Shown piece after piece: positions 36,019 to 45,425 of a stretch of DNA of 64,000 nucleotides. The DNA lies in the NCBI GenBank assembly GCA_020634035.1, contig JACKCM010000003.1, positions 186,001 through 250,000 on the forward strand. Reading direction: 5' to 3'. The notes under the pieces are model-generated. The model saw nothing but the letters and a program-made list of their open reading frames with translations, did no database searches and was not told the DNA's origin. The DNA is from Candidatus Obscuribacterales bacterium (GTDB lineage: Bacteria; Cyanobacteriota; Vampirovibrionia; Obscuribacterales; Obscuribacteraceae). The number at the start of each line of letters is the position of its first letter. Position 1 is the stretch's first letter. A program made the position numbers and the translations under genes.

Positions 36019-36816
36019 ATGACTGAAGAGAACATTTTAAAAGTAGAGACAAAAAACGGTGTCGGCATCATCACCCTGAACCGTCCGGACAAACTCAATT
36101 CTTTCAATGACGAACTCACCTTCCAGTTACAGGATGCGCTCAAAGAAATGGAGCGCAATCCAGAGATTCGCGCCCTGGTAATCACCGGCGAAGGAAGAGG
36201 TTTCTCAGCCGGCCAGGATTTGCAGAGCCGCAGCATCTCTCACGATAAAGGGGAACGCCCTTCCCTGGGGAACTCCATTAGAAGACGCTACAATCCGATA
36301 ATTTCGAAAATACGCAAGATGGAAAAGCCGGTGATTGCAGCAGTCAACGGCGTAGCTGCCGGAGCAGGAGCAAGCCTCGCCTTTGCCTGCGACTATCGCA
36401 TCGTTTCGGAGAACGCCTCTTTCATCCAGTCTTTCACCAAAGTAGGACTGGTACCGGATTCGGGGTCAACTTTTTTACTGCCCAGATTAATCGGCGCAAC
36501 CCGTGCTTTCGATCTGATGCTCTCTGCCGACAAGCTCTCCGCCGCCGAAGCTAAAGATCTAAATCTGGTCAATCAAGTGGTCAAACAGGAAGAGGTACTC
36601 AGCACCGCTCTCAGCCTGGCAGAAAAGCTTGCCGCAGGGCCTACCAAAGCTTTCGGTCTCACCAAAAGAGCTTTTAACAGGGCGATCTTCCCCGATCTCG
36701 ACGAACTGCTCGAATACGAAGCCGGTCTGCAAGAGATTGCCGGACGCAGCGACGACTTTGAAGAAGGGGTCAAAGCCTTCGTAGAGAAAAGAGCACCGGT
36801 CTATACCGGCAAATAA
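36019..36816 (+). CDS. paaG: PaaG-like enoyl-CoA hydratase/isomerase
   Basis: A 265-residue crotonase most similar in pattern to PaaG (1,2-epoxyphenylacetyl-CoA isomerase). It shows GRGFSAGQDLQSRS, PVIAAVNGVAAGAGASLAFACDYRI in which the first hydratase Glu is absent, and KVGLVPDSGSTFLLPRL with the Asp used for isomerisation. The C-terminal EEGVKAFVEKRAPVYTGK end is also typical. ATG 36019 follows AAAGGGGATAAC. It completes the run paaK-like, zinc-ribbon crotonase, hydratase, isomerase. Substrate assignment to phenylacetate is family-based; delta3-delta2-enoyl-CoA isomerisation is the main alternative. Confidence 0.85.
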   Translation: MTEENILKVETKNGVGIITLNRPDKLNSFNDELTFQLQDALKEMERNPEIRALVITGEGRGFSAGQDLQSRSISHDKGERPSLGNSIRRRYNPIISKIRKMEKPVIAAVNGVAAGAGASLAFACDYRIVSENASFIQSFTKVGLVPDSGSTFLLPRLIGATRAFDLMLSADKLSAAEAKDLNLVNQVVKQEEVLSTALSLAEKLAAGPTKAFGLTKRAFNRAIFPDLDELLEYEAGLQEIAGRSDDFEEGVKAFVEKRAPVYTGK

Positions 36817-36823
36817 GCCCTGC

Positions 36824-37930
36824 TTAGAAGCCCGAATCACCTTCCTGACGCATCTGCTGCTGTTGGCGCTGCTGCTCTATCTGATTACGCTGATACTGCT
36901 GTTGCATCGAATGATCGAGCTGCTGCCTCATATACGGCGATGGTTTGGCGGGCTGGGGTGCAGTTTCATTGGGATTAAGCATATGCTCGATTTTGGTGAT
37001 TCTGTCTTTGCACTGCTGAACTCGCGGGTCTCCGCTCGGGCAATAACGCAAAAAATTCTTGTAGGCTTTTACAGCAGAGCTGTAATGCTTCTCGGATTCG
37101 TAGAGCATGCCCAGCTGCATCCAGACCTCATGGTTGGTCTTGTCATAATCTAGAGAACGCATCCAGTGATCGATGGCACCTTGATGATCTCCCAGATTGA
37201 GCTTGCAGAGCGCGATATCTGCATAAATCCGCTCCAGGGGCTCGTCTTTTAGTGGGGTATCGGTTTTTAGAATAGCGTTGAATTCCTGATTGGCTTCCGC
37301 CCACTTCTTCAACTGCATCTTACACTCGGCATATTTTACCCAGACCTTTGTCCAGGACCAGGGTTTATCGCCCAGAGCTCTATAAAAGTGGCTCATGGCG
37401 TTCATGTACTCGCTCCGGCTGTAAGAATAAAGCCCGTACAGATAAGAGACCTGCTGGTAATTGGCTTTCGCTTTAGAGGCGTTGTTCAGAGCTTCCCGAA
37501 CCTGCATATAATTCTGTCCGGTGCGGATGCGCAGCTCGGCCACAGCCAGCCAGGCCTGGGGCATAGGATCCACCGATTGCGAGATCGCTCGCAAAAGAGT
37601 ATCCTCTGCTTTTTTATCCTCTCCTTTGCCCATGTAACAGATGCCGAGCCAGAAGTTGGCTGCCGGGTGATAGCCATTTCTAGCAAAATAAATCGCCTGA
37701 GAAAAAGCGTCTATGGCACCATCCAGATCCTCTGCCCGCATCTTCTTCAACCCGGTTTCATAATTTTCGTCTGCCGGTTTATGGGTGTTCTTACCCCGCC
37801 GACCGAACTTGGCGTCCACCGGAGAATCGAGTGCGGGCAGACCCAGGCCGATGGAGAAGGCCAGCGAAGAAGCCAGCAATATACGGCTGACTGAGAACCT
37901 GCTTGCGCCTCTAACTGTAAATAGCTTCAT
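36824..37930 (-). CDS. Exported TPR protein with Gln-rich tail
   Basis: A 368-residue protein with a signal peptide (LLASSLAFSIGLGLPALDSPVDA), then about eight TPR units from residue 55 to 310 (YETGLKKMRAEDLDGAIDAFSQAIYFA and later ones), and a Gln/Arg-rich low-complexity C-terminus (about 330-365) with repeated QQQ. TPR arrays mediate protein contacts; the signal peptide places it in the periplasm. The last gene of a possible minus-strand run, it is 32 bp after a small membrane protein gene and converges with the paaG-like gene seven bases away. Partner unknown. Confidence 0.85.
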   Translation of the reverse strand: MKLFTVRGASRFSVSRILLASSLAFSIGLGLPALDSPVDAKFGRRGKNTHKPADENYETGLKKMRAEDLDGAIDAFSQAIYFARNGYHPAANFWLGICYMGKGEDKKAEDTLLRAISQSVDPMPQAWLAVAELRIRTGQNYMQVREALNNASKAKANYQQVSYLYGLYSYSRSEYMNAMSHFYRALGDKPWSWTKVWVKYAECKMQLKKWAEANQEFNAILKTDTPLKDEPLERIYADIALCKLNLGDHQGAIDHWMRSLDYDKTNHEVWMQLGMLYESEKHYSSAVKAYKNFLRYCPSGDPRVQQCKDRITKIEHMLNPNETAPQPAKPSPYMRQQLDHSMQQQYQRNQIEQQRQQQQMRQEGDSGF

Positions 37931-37962
37931 CTTGATTGGGCTTCGTTTTCTACTATTCTTAC

Positions 37963-38241
37963 TTAAGGATCAAATTTGTCGAGGCTTTCCAGTTTCTCGA
38001 CCTTGAATTCGATTTTAACCAATCCGAGAATATAAAGCAGCAACCCCAGGGCAAGATAGAGCAAAAATGCCTGACCGGTACCGATTTGAGGGACCAGCTC
38101 TGTAGCCGAGGCGAAGAGATTCCAGCTCCATTCTAAAAAAGCTGTCGGCATGACCACAAACAGTCCTAATAATGCCGTTAAAACTACACCGAAAAGAATT
38201 ATCAGTAAAATCGGTGCTGGATCTGGCTCAGAGATTCGCAA
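37963..38241 (-). CDS. Small two-helix membrane protein
   Basis: A 92-residue protein with two clear membrane helices (ILLIILFGVVLTALLGLFVVM and AFLLYLALGLLLYILGLV) separated by a Trp-containing loop (FLEWSWNLFASATELVP), and an acidic/basic tail. The start is TTG at 38241, as no ATG or GTG precedes the first helix. It lies 27 bp downstream of ligA on the same strand. No family is recognised. Confidence 0.6.
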   Translation of the reverse strand: MRISEPDPAPILLIILFGVVLTALLGLFVVMPTAFLEWSWNLFASATELVPQIGTGQAFLLYLALGLLLYILGLVKIEFKVEKLESLDKFDP

Positions 38242-38268
38242 TCTAACTTTCTATCCTCGAATTTCTCT

Positions 38269-40392
38269 TCAACTTTCCAGCATAGCAAGGAATTGAGATT
38301 CATTCACGACAGTAACCCCCAGCTGCTCGGCCTTGGCCAGTTTAGAGCCGGGAGATTCGCCCACCACAAGATAATCGGTCTTCTTCGAGACCGAAGAGGT
38401 GGCTTTGCCGCCACGCATTTTTATTGCGGTCTCAGCTTGTTTGCGGTCCATGTTACTGAGGGTACCGGTTACCACAAAGGTCTTCCCGGCAAAAACCTGA
38501 GCCGGTGCCTCGCCGGCATCCGCGCTAGAAGGAGATGCATCCTCCATCTTCAGCCCTAGTTCTTTCAGAGTCTCTATCAATTCTCTGTTCTGGGGCTGAG
38601 AGAAATAATCTACTACGGCTTCTGCAATCACCGTTCCCACACCCTCTATCTCTGAAATTTGCTCGGCCGAAGCCTCCATCACCCGGTCAATAGAACCGAA
38701 GTGAGAAGCGATCAACTCTGCTACAGTGGCGCCAACATGCCTTATTCCGAGCCCGAAAAGCAAAGCGGCAAGTGGACGTTCTTTAGACCCCTCTATCTCT
38801 TTGAGCACATTGCGAGCGGACTTCTCGCCCATTCTCTCTAGAGAGACCAGTTGCTCGAAGCTGAGTTTGTAGAAATCGGCGGCATTGTCGACCAGGTCGG
38901 CTTTGACCAGCTGTTCTACCAGAACCTCTCCAACCCCTTCGATATTCATCGCTTCCTTGCCGACAAAATGTTTGAGCCGCCGCTCTTTTTGCGCACGACA
39001 GCCATAGGTGTTCGGACAGCGCAACACCACCTCTTCTTCGATTCGAATCAATGTCGTGTCGCATTCCGGACAGGCAGAGGGATAGACAAAGGGTTTGCTC
39101 TCCTCCTTCCTTTTCTCGACAATTACAGAGAGAATCTCAGGAATTATCTCTCCGGCTTTGCGCACCACCACAGTGTCTCCCAGCCTCAAGCCAAGACGCT
39201 CTATCTGGTCGGCATTGTGCAAACTGGCACGTTTTACCGTGGTGCCGGCCAGCAGCACCGGAGTGAGCACCGCCACCGGTGTCACGGCACCGGTTCGTCC
39301 CACCTCGAAAAGGATGTCTTCTAAGATGGTATTGGCTTCTTCGGGCGGGTATTTAAAAGCGACAGCCCAGCGTGGACTGTGCGATGTAGCTCCGAGCTCC
39401 TCCCAGAGCCTTCTATCATTCAGCTTTATTACAACGCCGTCGGTCTGATAGTTGAGACCATGTCGCTCTTCGCTCCAGCGTCGGCAATAGTCTTTGATTT
39501 CTAATATGCTATCAGCCAGAAAACGATTAGGCTCCACCGGAAAGCCCATGACCTCTAGCATTTTCATGCACTCGAACTGAGAGCGCGGCTGTTGAATCAC
39601 CGGATCTTCGAGATAAGCCAGATAGGTCCACAGAGACAGGTTACGCTTCGCCGTTATTCTGGGGTTTTTCTGGCGCAAAGAGCCTGATGCCGCGTTTCTC
39701 GGATTAGCAAAAGGAGAATCATTTGCCTCGGTAAGCCCGCGGTTCAACTCGGTGAAGCTCGACACCGACATATAGACCTCGCCCCGCACTTCGAGCAAAG
39801 CCGGCAGCCGCTGCTCCACCGCCGCACCGGCGCCGGCACAAAAGGTCGGCAAGCCTTCGGCATCTATCTCTAGAGGCTTGAGCTTAGCAGGCAGGTCGGC
39901 AATGGTCTTGAGATTGAGGGTGACATCCTCACCGACTGTGCCATTGCCCCTGGTGGCACCCTGAACGAAGCGCCCTTCTTCGTATGTCAGCCCGATAGAA
40001 AGACCGTCTATCTTCAGCTCGCAAACATAACCGAGCGCAACCTCTTTATCATCTCCGTCTGAAACAGAGCGCTTGAGGCGATCCCCCCAGCGATCGAGAT
40101 CCCCTTCGTCCATGGCGTTCGCCAGACTGAGCATCGCTGTCCGATGTCGGACCTCTTTGAACTCAGTACTTGGAGCTGCCCCCACCTTTTCGGTGGGGCT
40201 ATTTGGATCTTTCAATTCAGGGAAACGCTTCTCCAGATCCTCGAGTTCATGGAAGAGTTTATCGAACTCTCCGTCGCTTATCTCGGGTCTATCGAGAACG
40301 TAATACAAAAAGCGGTGGTGTTCCACCAGAGAAACGAGCTCTTTGATTCGGGCTTTGGCCGACTCAAGCTCGTGCGCGATTTGCGAGCCCAA
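38269..40392 (-). CDS. ligA: NAD-dependent DNA ligase LigA
   Basis: It seals nicks in duplex DNA with NAD as adenylate donor. Domain Ia (HHRFLYYVLDRPEISDGEFDKL), the adenylation motif K127-I-D-G, the OB fold, a four-Cys zinc finger (CPECDTTL to CPNTYGC), four helix-hairpin-helix units and a C-terminal BRCT domain (FAGKTFVVTGTLSNMDRKQAE) are all recognisable over 707 residues, slightly above the usual 670. The start is TTG at 40392, supported by AAGGAG eight bases upstream; no better ATG exists. It begins 13 bp after the thiolase gene and is probably co-transcribed with it. Confidence 0.97.
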   Translation of the reverse strand: MGSQIAHELESAKARIKELVSLVEHHRFLYYVLDRPEISDGEFDKLFHELEDLEKRFPELKDPNSPTEKVGAAPSTEFKEVRHRTAMLSLANAMDEGDLDRWGDRLKRSVSDGDDKEVALGYVCELKIDGLSIGLTYEEGRFVQGATRGNGTVGEDVTLNLKTIADLPAKLKPLEIDAEGLPTFCAGAGAAVEQRLPALLEVRGEVYMSVSSFTELNRGLTEANDSPFANPRNAASGSLRQKNPRITAKRNLSLWTYLAYLEDPVIQQPRSQFECMKMLEVMGFPVEPNRFLADSILEIKDYCRRWSEERHGLNYQTDGVVIKLNDRRLWEELGATSHSPRWAVAFKYPPEEANTILEDILFEVGRTGAVTPVAVLTPVLLAGTTVKRASLHNADQIERLGLRLGDTVVVRKAGEIIPEILSVIVEKRKEESKPFVYPSACPECDTTLIRIEEEVVLRCPNTYGCRAQKERRLKHFVGKEAMNIEGVGEVLVEQLVKADLVDNAADFYKLSFEQLVSLERMGEKSARNVLKEIEGSKERPLAALLFGLGIRHVGATVAELIASHFGSIDRVMEASAEQISEIEGVGTVIAEAVVDYFSQPQNRELIETLKELGLKMEDASPSSADAGEAPAQVFAGKTFVVTGTLSNMDRKQAETAIKMRGGKATSSVSKKTDYLVVGESPGSKLAKAEQLGVTVVNESQFLAMLES

Positions 40393-40405
40393 CAGCTAAC
40401 TCCTT

Positions 40406-41608
40406 TTAAAGACCTTCTCTGGAGAGAATTACACAATCACCCTGGGCTGTGCCGGAGCAAATTGCAGCCGCACCGAGTTTGGCACCGCGACGCTCCATCT
40501 CTCTGGCCAGGGTCAGAAGAATTCTTGCACCGCTGGCACCGATGGGATGACCGAGGGCAATTGCTCCACCATTGACGTTGACCTTTTCTTCGGATACGCC
40601 GAGCATCTCCATAGATTTGAGAGCAACGGCGGCAAAGGCTTCGTTGATCTCTACCAGATCGAGGTCTTCCACCTTCAGTCCGGCTTTATCTAAAGCTTTT
40701 TTGGTGGCCAGTGCCGGTACGGTGTGAAGATAAGGTACATCCTGACCGATAGAGGCGTGGGAGACTATCTTCGCCAGCGGCTTGAGACCAAGCTCATCGG
40801 CTTTCTTGCGGCTCATAACGAGCAGCATGGCAGCCCCGTCGTTGACACCAGGTGCGTTGCCGGCGGTGACCGAACCGTCTTTGGTGAAAACCGGTTTCAG
40901 CTTAGCCAGAGCGTCGATAGAGGTATCGCCCCGCGGTGCTTCGTCCTTGTCGACCACCATCGTGCCTTTTTTAACCGGCACTTCCACAGGCAGGATCTCT
41001 TTGGAGAACACACCACTTTCCATAGCCTGGACTGCAAGCTTATGGCTGCGTAGAGCCCATTCGTCCTGCTGCTCCCGGGTGATACCGAACTCACTGGCGA
41101 CATTGGCACCATGAACAGCCATGTGCACATCGTTGACTGGGCATTCCAGACCATCAGCAAGCATCGCATCCTTGAAAGGAGTATGACCCATGCGCTTTCC
41201 GAAACGAGCCGAATTGGCATCGACCAGGTAAGGCGCCTGGCTCATGGATTCCATACCACCAGCCAGGATGACATCGCCGTCTCCGGCCTTGATACGAAGG
41301 TCGGCGAGACTGACGGCACGCATGCCCGAAGCACAGACCTTATTGACGGTGGTCGACTCACAGGTATTGGGCAAACCGGCTTTAAGAAGAGCCTGCCTGG
41401 AAGGAATTTGACCACAACCGGCCTGGACTACCTGACCGATAATTACTTCGTCAACGATAGCGCCATCCACCTTGTTTCGCTCAACAAGAGTCTTTAAAAG
41501 AGGAGCGGCCAGATCCACCGCGGAAAGTCCGGAGAGACCTCCACCCAGTTTGCAGAAGGGTGTCCTGAGACCGTCTACGATCACTGTCTCGTTACCGTTG
41601 CTTGTCAT
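40406..41608 (-). CDS. Acetyl-CoA acetyltransferase (thiolase)
   Basis: A thiolase of 400 residues that condenses or cleaves acyl-CoA thioesters. The nucleophilic Cys92 (VNKVCASGMRAV), His354 (GGAIALGHPIGASGAR) and the second Cys384 are present. The C-terminal active-site loop reads AICSGTAQGD instead of the common CIGGGQG. The biosynthetic (AtoB/PhaA) and degradative (PaaJ/FadA) types cannot be separated here. The nearby crotonase module would supply its substrate. It is upstream of ligA on the same strand. Confidence 0.92.
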   Translation of the reverse strand: MTSNGNETVIVDGLRTPFCKLGGGLSGLSAVDLAAPLLKTLVERNKVDGAIVDEVIIGQVVQAGCGQIPSRQALLKAGLPNTCESTTVNKVCASGMRAVSLADLRIKAGDGDVILAGGMESMSQAPYLVDANSARFGKRMGHTPFKDAMLADGLECPVNDVHMAVHGANVASEFGITREQQDEWALRSHKLAVQAMESGVFSKEILPVEVPVKKGTMVVDKDEAPRGDTSIDALAKLKPVFTKDGSVTAGNAPGVNDGAAMLLVMSRKKADELGLKPLAKIVSHASIGQDVPYLHTVPALATKKALDKAGLKVEDLDLVEINEAFAAVALKSMEMLGVSEEKVNVNGGAIALGHPIGASGARILLTLAREMERRGAKLGAAAICSGTAQGDCVILSREGL

Positions 41609-41820
41609 GATTCAGCCTGACCTCACTTAGAAAAAAACGACCGACTTAGAAATGTTACCTAGAAATTCGAGAAATCTAAGAAGGTCTTACCTTTTGTTCC
41701 GATTTGAAGCAGGGCTCAGCTTGGAATATAGAAAACAGGTATTCCGGTTTTCACCGTAAGAGTTGATAATATTATAAGGTTGCAGCCGTCCTCCTGATTG
41801 AAAGGCAAAGACAAGGTCCC

Positions 41821-42558
41821 ATGACCGATCCTCCATTTAGCAATAGAAGAACCGGTGATCCAGGCGATTCCAGCTCGGCTCGCAGGAGACCGCGGGTCAG
41901 GCCCCAGGCAAGCAGAAGTCAGGAGCCCATAAAAGCATCTGACGAATCGAGCCAGCCCGAAGCGCCCGGTAGAACGCCTCGTTTTCAAGTACCCAGCGCC
42001 GACGATACCGGTCCTCTCAACCTGGTCGATCCCAAGAAACGCTGTGTCGCTCTGATATTCGATATCATTGCCGCCTTCAGCATCGCCATGATCATCAATG
42101 TGCTGACCAGCCCGATACTCATGCTGATCTCGGGCTTCATTCCGGGTCTTGGTCAATTTATATCCAAAGACATTTTTATCGTTATCTTCATTCTCTTCAA
42201 AGACAGGCTTTATCAAGGTCGCGGTATCGGCAAGAACCTCATGGGTCTCAGGGTAGTAGACTCAGACACCGGTGAAAGTCCAACCTGGCTTCAGTCAGCC
42301 AAACGCAACGCTATTTTCATAGTACCTTTCATCCTCTACTTTGCAGTCGGAGTAACCAGTCCATTCTTCCCGGTCGCCGAATTGAGAATGGTCATCCAGA
42401 ATATAACCTGGCTCCTTTGCAGCGCCTATGTTCTGGCGGTTTTTCCTCTGGAGTGCTATCTGGCATACAACTCTATGGACGGCAGAAGAGTAGGCGACAA
42501 ATTTGCCGGAACAAAGATTGTCGATTCAGAGATGGATTTCTCGAAACTTCTAGATTGA
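41821..42558 (+). CDS. RDD-family membrane protein
   Basis: A 245-residue protein with a 60-residue polar, Ser/Arg/Pro-rich N-terminal region and an RDD domain: KKRCVALIFDIIAAFSIAMIINVL, YQGRGIGKNLMGLRVVDSDTGESP, and a final DGRRVGDKFAGTKIV. Four membrane helices are likely. RDD proteins are small transport or stress-related membrane proteins of unclear function. ATG 41821 is preceded by AAGG. The 212-bp upstream spacer is AT-rich near 41765-41785 (TTGATAATATTATAAGG), a probable promoter. Confidence 0.87.
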   Translation: MTDPPFSNRRTGDPGDSSSARRRPRVRPQASRSQEPIKASDESSQPEAPGRTPRFQVPSADDTGPLNLVDPKKRCVALIFDIIAAFSIAMIINVLTSPILMLISGFIPGLGQFISKDIFIVIFILFKDRLYQGRGIGKNLMGLRVVDSDTGESPTWLQSAKRNAIFIVPFILYFAVGVTSPFFPVAELRMVIQNITWLLCSAYVLAVFPLECYLAYNSMDGRRVGDKFAGTKIVDSEMDFSKLLD

Positions 42559-42652
42559 TTGCGCCCTTCTATTAAAATCGGCGTCAATATAAGATAATTG
42601 GACACCGTCTTCTGAAAGGAGCTATTGGCGTTCGCCGGTAGATTTTGACTCT

Positions 42653-44170
42653 ATGAAAGACAACGAAAAGCGAGCACTGCTCTGGGGTCCGGTTTCCAGC
42701 TTCACGGGACCATTGACTGCCTGGCTGACCAAGAAAGGCTGGATGGTCGATATCGCCTGCAAATCGAGCCTCAATCTTCTTTCTCTCTCTCCCCTCGATC
42801 TAAAATCAGCAGCCCGGGGACTGCTCGAGTCCTCTTACCAGAGTCGCAATAAAGCCAAAGCTTTTAATGACAAGTATCGTTTCATAGAACAGACCGAAGT
42901 CCTGAAGAAGATGGACTATGACATCATCATCTTCGCCGGTCTGCCACCCAATTTCGACGAATCTCGCGGTCCCCGGGCCCCCTGGTCGGCAGCGGAACTG
43001 GAAGAGGTTTTGAGAGCGATGAAGCCCGAAACCGATATCATCGTGGTCTCTTCAATTTATGCTGCCGTTCAAGAAGACGGCGTCGTACCGGAGATAGCAG
43101 AATTCGATCGACGCAAATCTCATACCAGCTGGGAAAATATCTGTCAGCAGTACGAATCTAAACTGGTCGAGATCCTGAGCGGCAAAGAGGTGAGCTGGAG
43201 CCTTCTCAGACTACCTCTGATCTGCGGCTCTACCGAAGACGGCAAAACCATCAAGGATAACGGTCTGCATACCCTCTTCCAGGCTATTAAAGATCACACC
43301 GACTTCACCAGAGAGGCAGCCGCATCCAACGCCGGCAGCAGAAGCCTGCGCCTGAACTATGCTCCTGATGCCACTCTCTGGTTCATGCCCATAGATCTCG
43401 CGGTATACAGCTTCTGGCGCTACCTCGAAGATGAAGAGCGCCCCAAGATACTGAATATGGTGCCAACAAATCCGAGCCTCAACAGAGAATGGTTGGCACA
43501 TCTGGCTTCTGTGCTCGAGATAGAAGAGGTCGTCTCCTCCACCGAACAAGATCTTGAGATATCGAATACGGTGACCAAACTGCTGACCGACAATATTCAG
43601 GTAACCACCAGAAATCTCTTCGAAGCAGCCGGGCGTTATCATATTCCGCCGGTAAAAATAGACTCTGCTTATTTCGGCAAAGTAATCGATGCGGTCATTC
43701 CCGAAAAGATTCTGACCAGTAACGAGAATCAGAAAGAGAAAGAGAAGCAGAAGAATCGCATAGTCAATGTCGAGAAGCTGACCAAACTCTATTTCGAAGA
43801 GTTTCTACCCACTGTTCTCAATACGGATAGTTTTTTAGACAAAGCCATCGCCCGGGGCAAAGAGATAGGCTTCAACATCAAAGAAGCCGGCGAAGAAATC
43901 TGGGTACTCAGGTCAACCGACGGTACCAGCATCGCCGAGAAGTCCAGCGTTTCGGAACAACTAAAAAAACCATCTATCTGCTTCAAATTGAGTGTTTCAA
44001 CCTTGCTCAAACTCCTGGAGAAGAAACTGCCCCTGCATAGAGCCGTCCTCTTTCGAGAGGTCGAAGTGGCAGGCAATCCGCTGAAAGTTGTTAAAGTGGT
44101 CAGATTGGTCGAAAAGTCGTTTAATGAGAATACGCTTTCAAAAGACCAACTAGAAAATGTCCTGGCCTGA
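42653..44170 (+). CDS. SDR-like NAD(P)-binding protein with SCP2-like C-terminal domain
   Basis: A 505-residue two-domain protein. Residues 1-about 350 resemble an extended short-chain dehydrogenase/sugar epimerase: a degenerate nucleotide loop (LLWGPVSSFTGPLTAWLTKKGW), YDIIIFAGLPPN, TDIIVVSSIYAA and SWSLLRLPLICG. The usual catalytic YxxxK is not clearly present. A charged linker (KEKEKQKN) follows. The C-terminal about 100 residues (ICFKLSVSTLLKLLEKKLPLHRAVLFREVEVAGNPLKVVKVVRLV) look like a sterol-carrier-protein-2 lipid-binding domain. A lipid- or thioester-linked substrate is plausible. The last 14 bases overlap the protease gene. Assignment rests on pattern only. Confidence 0.6.
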   Translation: MKDNEKRALLWGPVSSFTGPLTAWLTKKGWMVDIACKSSLNLLSLSPLDLKSAARGLLESSYQSRNKAKAFNDKYRFIEQTEVLKKMDYDIIIFAGLPPNFDESRGPRAPWSAAELEEVLRAMKPETDIIVVSSIYAAVQEDGVVPEIAEFDRRKSHTSWENICQQYESKLVEILSGKEVSWSLLRLPLICGSTEDGKTIKDNGLHTLFQAIKDHTDFTREAAASNAGSRSLRLNYAPDATLWFMPIDLAVYSFWRYLEDEERPKILNMVPTNPSLNREWLAHLASVLEIEEVVSSTEQDLEISNTVTKLLTDNIQVTTRNLFEAAGRYHIPPVKIDSAYFGKVIDAVIPEKILTSNENQKEKEKQKNRIVNVEKLTKLYFEEFLPTVLNTDSFLDKAIARGKEIGFNIKEAGEEIWVLRSTDGTSIAEKSSVSEQLKKPSICFKLSVSTLLKLLEKKLPLHRAVLFREVEVAGNPLKVVKVVRLVEKSFNENTLSKDQLENVLA

Positions 44171-45404
44171 TTCAAAATCGAAAATTACCATTCTAGCGGC
44201 AGTGCTTGCTCTTACTGCTCTGCCCGTTCAGGCGGCTTCGTATAGCGAAGCGGTCAGCCTCTATGAAAAAAGAGACTATGAAAAGGCGCTACCTCTCTTT
44301 CAAGAGGCTGAGAAGTCTGGGATTCAAGCTTCACGAGCCGCCTATTACACGGCACTCTGCTATCACCAGCTCAGAAAAGCCCGGGAAGCGAAAGCCGCCT
44401 ATCTCCATGTCGTACAACGCTATCCCAGGACAGGCGTAGCCCAGCAAGCCTTAGGCATTCTAGAGAAAATCGACCCGGCCTTCGCTCGTTATAAGAGCGA
44501 AGTGCTCAAGCGTTATGAAGAAGAACAGAACAAGCAATATCAAGAATTACCCGAAGTGGTCAAAGTAAAATACCGCAATGTCGGCGGGTCCGGCCATATG
44601 ATTGTGCCCGCCATGATAAACGGGGTGCCTATTAAGATGATGTTCGATACAGGCGCCGGGGTAACTTGCAGTAAACAGAGCTTTCTAGACCGCAATCGTA
44701 TCAAAATCGAAAACACCAAACCCTCGATAAGGCTGCGCGGCGTGGGCGGCGAAGTGCCTACCAGAGTCGGTCTGGCCAACATTACCGTCGGCAATATGAC
44801 CCGCACAATTCCGCTGCAGATTGAACAGGATCAATCGACTTCGAAGGTCCCGGACGGCATGGGTTCAATCATGCAGCTGCCTCTACTAGGACAGAATTAT
44901 TTCAAGGATTTTGAATACGAAATTGACGACGCCAACAAATTTCTGATTTTCAAAAAACTCGCTTCCACCCAGGTGGCAAGTGTCGCCAGCACAAAGAAGA
45001 GTACGGTAAAAAGCGATCTGGAAGTACCTTTCTATAGAATGGGCAACCATATCATCGTCACCCCCAAGGTCAACGGCAGAGAATGCGAGATGATCCTCGA
45101 TACCGGAGCCGGCACAGTCGCCTTTGCCGATCGACATTTAGCAGCCTGTGGGCTGAACCGCCCGACCCACGCCCTTTCAGGACAATCCGGGGGAGTGGGC
45201 GGCAAGAGGGTCGGCTACAATTTCCTGGTGGACAGCATCCAGCTCGGTCCGGTTCTCAGAAAAAATGTCCATTGTTCCATGGTCCTCCATTCGGACTTTC
45301 CCAAGCCGTTACTGGGCCAGACATTTTTGAAAGGGCTCAAATACACGATAGATCCAAGTCGCAACGTTATCCGCTTCGACGAATCCTCTAAGAACGCCTA
45401 CTGA
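44157..45404 (+). CDS. Exported TPR protein with two retropepsin-like aspartic protease domains
   Basis: A 415-residue protein with a signal peptide (ITILAAVLALTALPVQAAS), two TPR-like units (28-100) and two clan-AA aspartic protease domains in tandem. Each has a catalytic DTGAG motif (D164 and D315) and the downstream hydrophobic-Gly element (LLGQNYFKDF and LLGQTFLKGL). Flap-like loops (GVGGEVPTRVG and GGVGGKRVGYNF) are also duplicated. Retropepsins normally dimerise; here the two halves could form an active site within one chain, as in pepsin. Substrates are unknown, presumably periplasmic. It overlaps the SDR-SCP2-like gene by 14 bases. Confidence 0.88.
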   Translation: MSWPDSKSKITILAAVLALTALPVQAASYSEAVSLYEKRDYEKALPLFQEAEKSGIQASRAAYYTALCYHQLRKAREAKAAYLHVVQRYPRTGVAQQALGILEKIDPAFARYKSEVLKRYEEEQNKQYQELPEVVKVKYRNVGGSGHMIVPAMINGVPIKMMFDTGAGVTCSKQSFLDRNRIKIENTKPSIRLRGVGGEVPTRVGLANITVGNMTRTIPLQIEQDQSTSKVPDGMGSIMQLPLLGQNYFKDFEYEIDDANKFLIFKKLASTQVASVASTKKSTVKSDLEVPFYRMGNHIIVTPKVNGRECEMILDTGAGTVAFADRHLAACGLNRPTHALSGQSGGVGGKRVGYNFLVDSIQLGPVLRKNVHCSMVLHSDFPKPLLGQTFLKGLKYTIDPSRNVIRFDESSKNAY

Positions 45405-45425
45405 AAAAATGTAATCTTTAAAATG

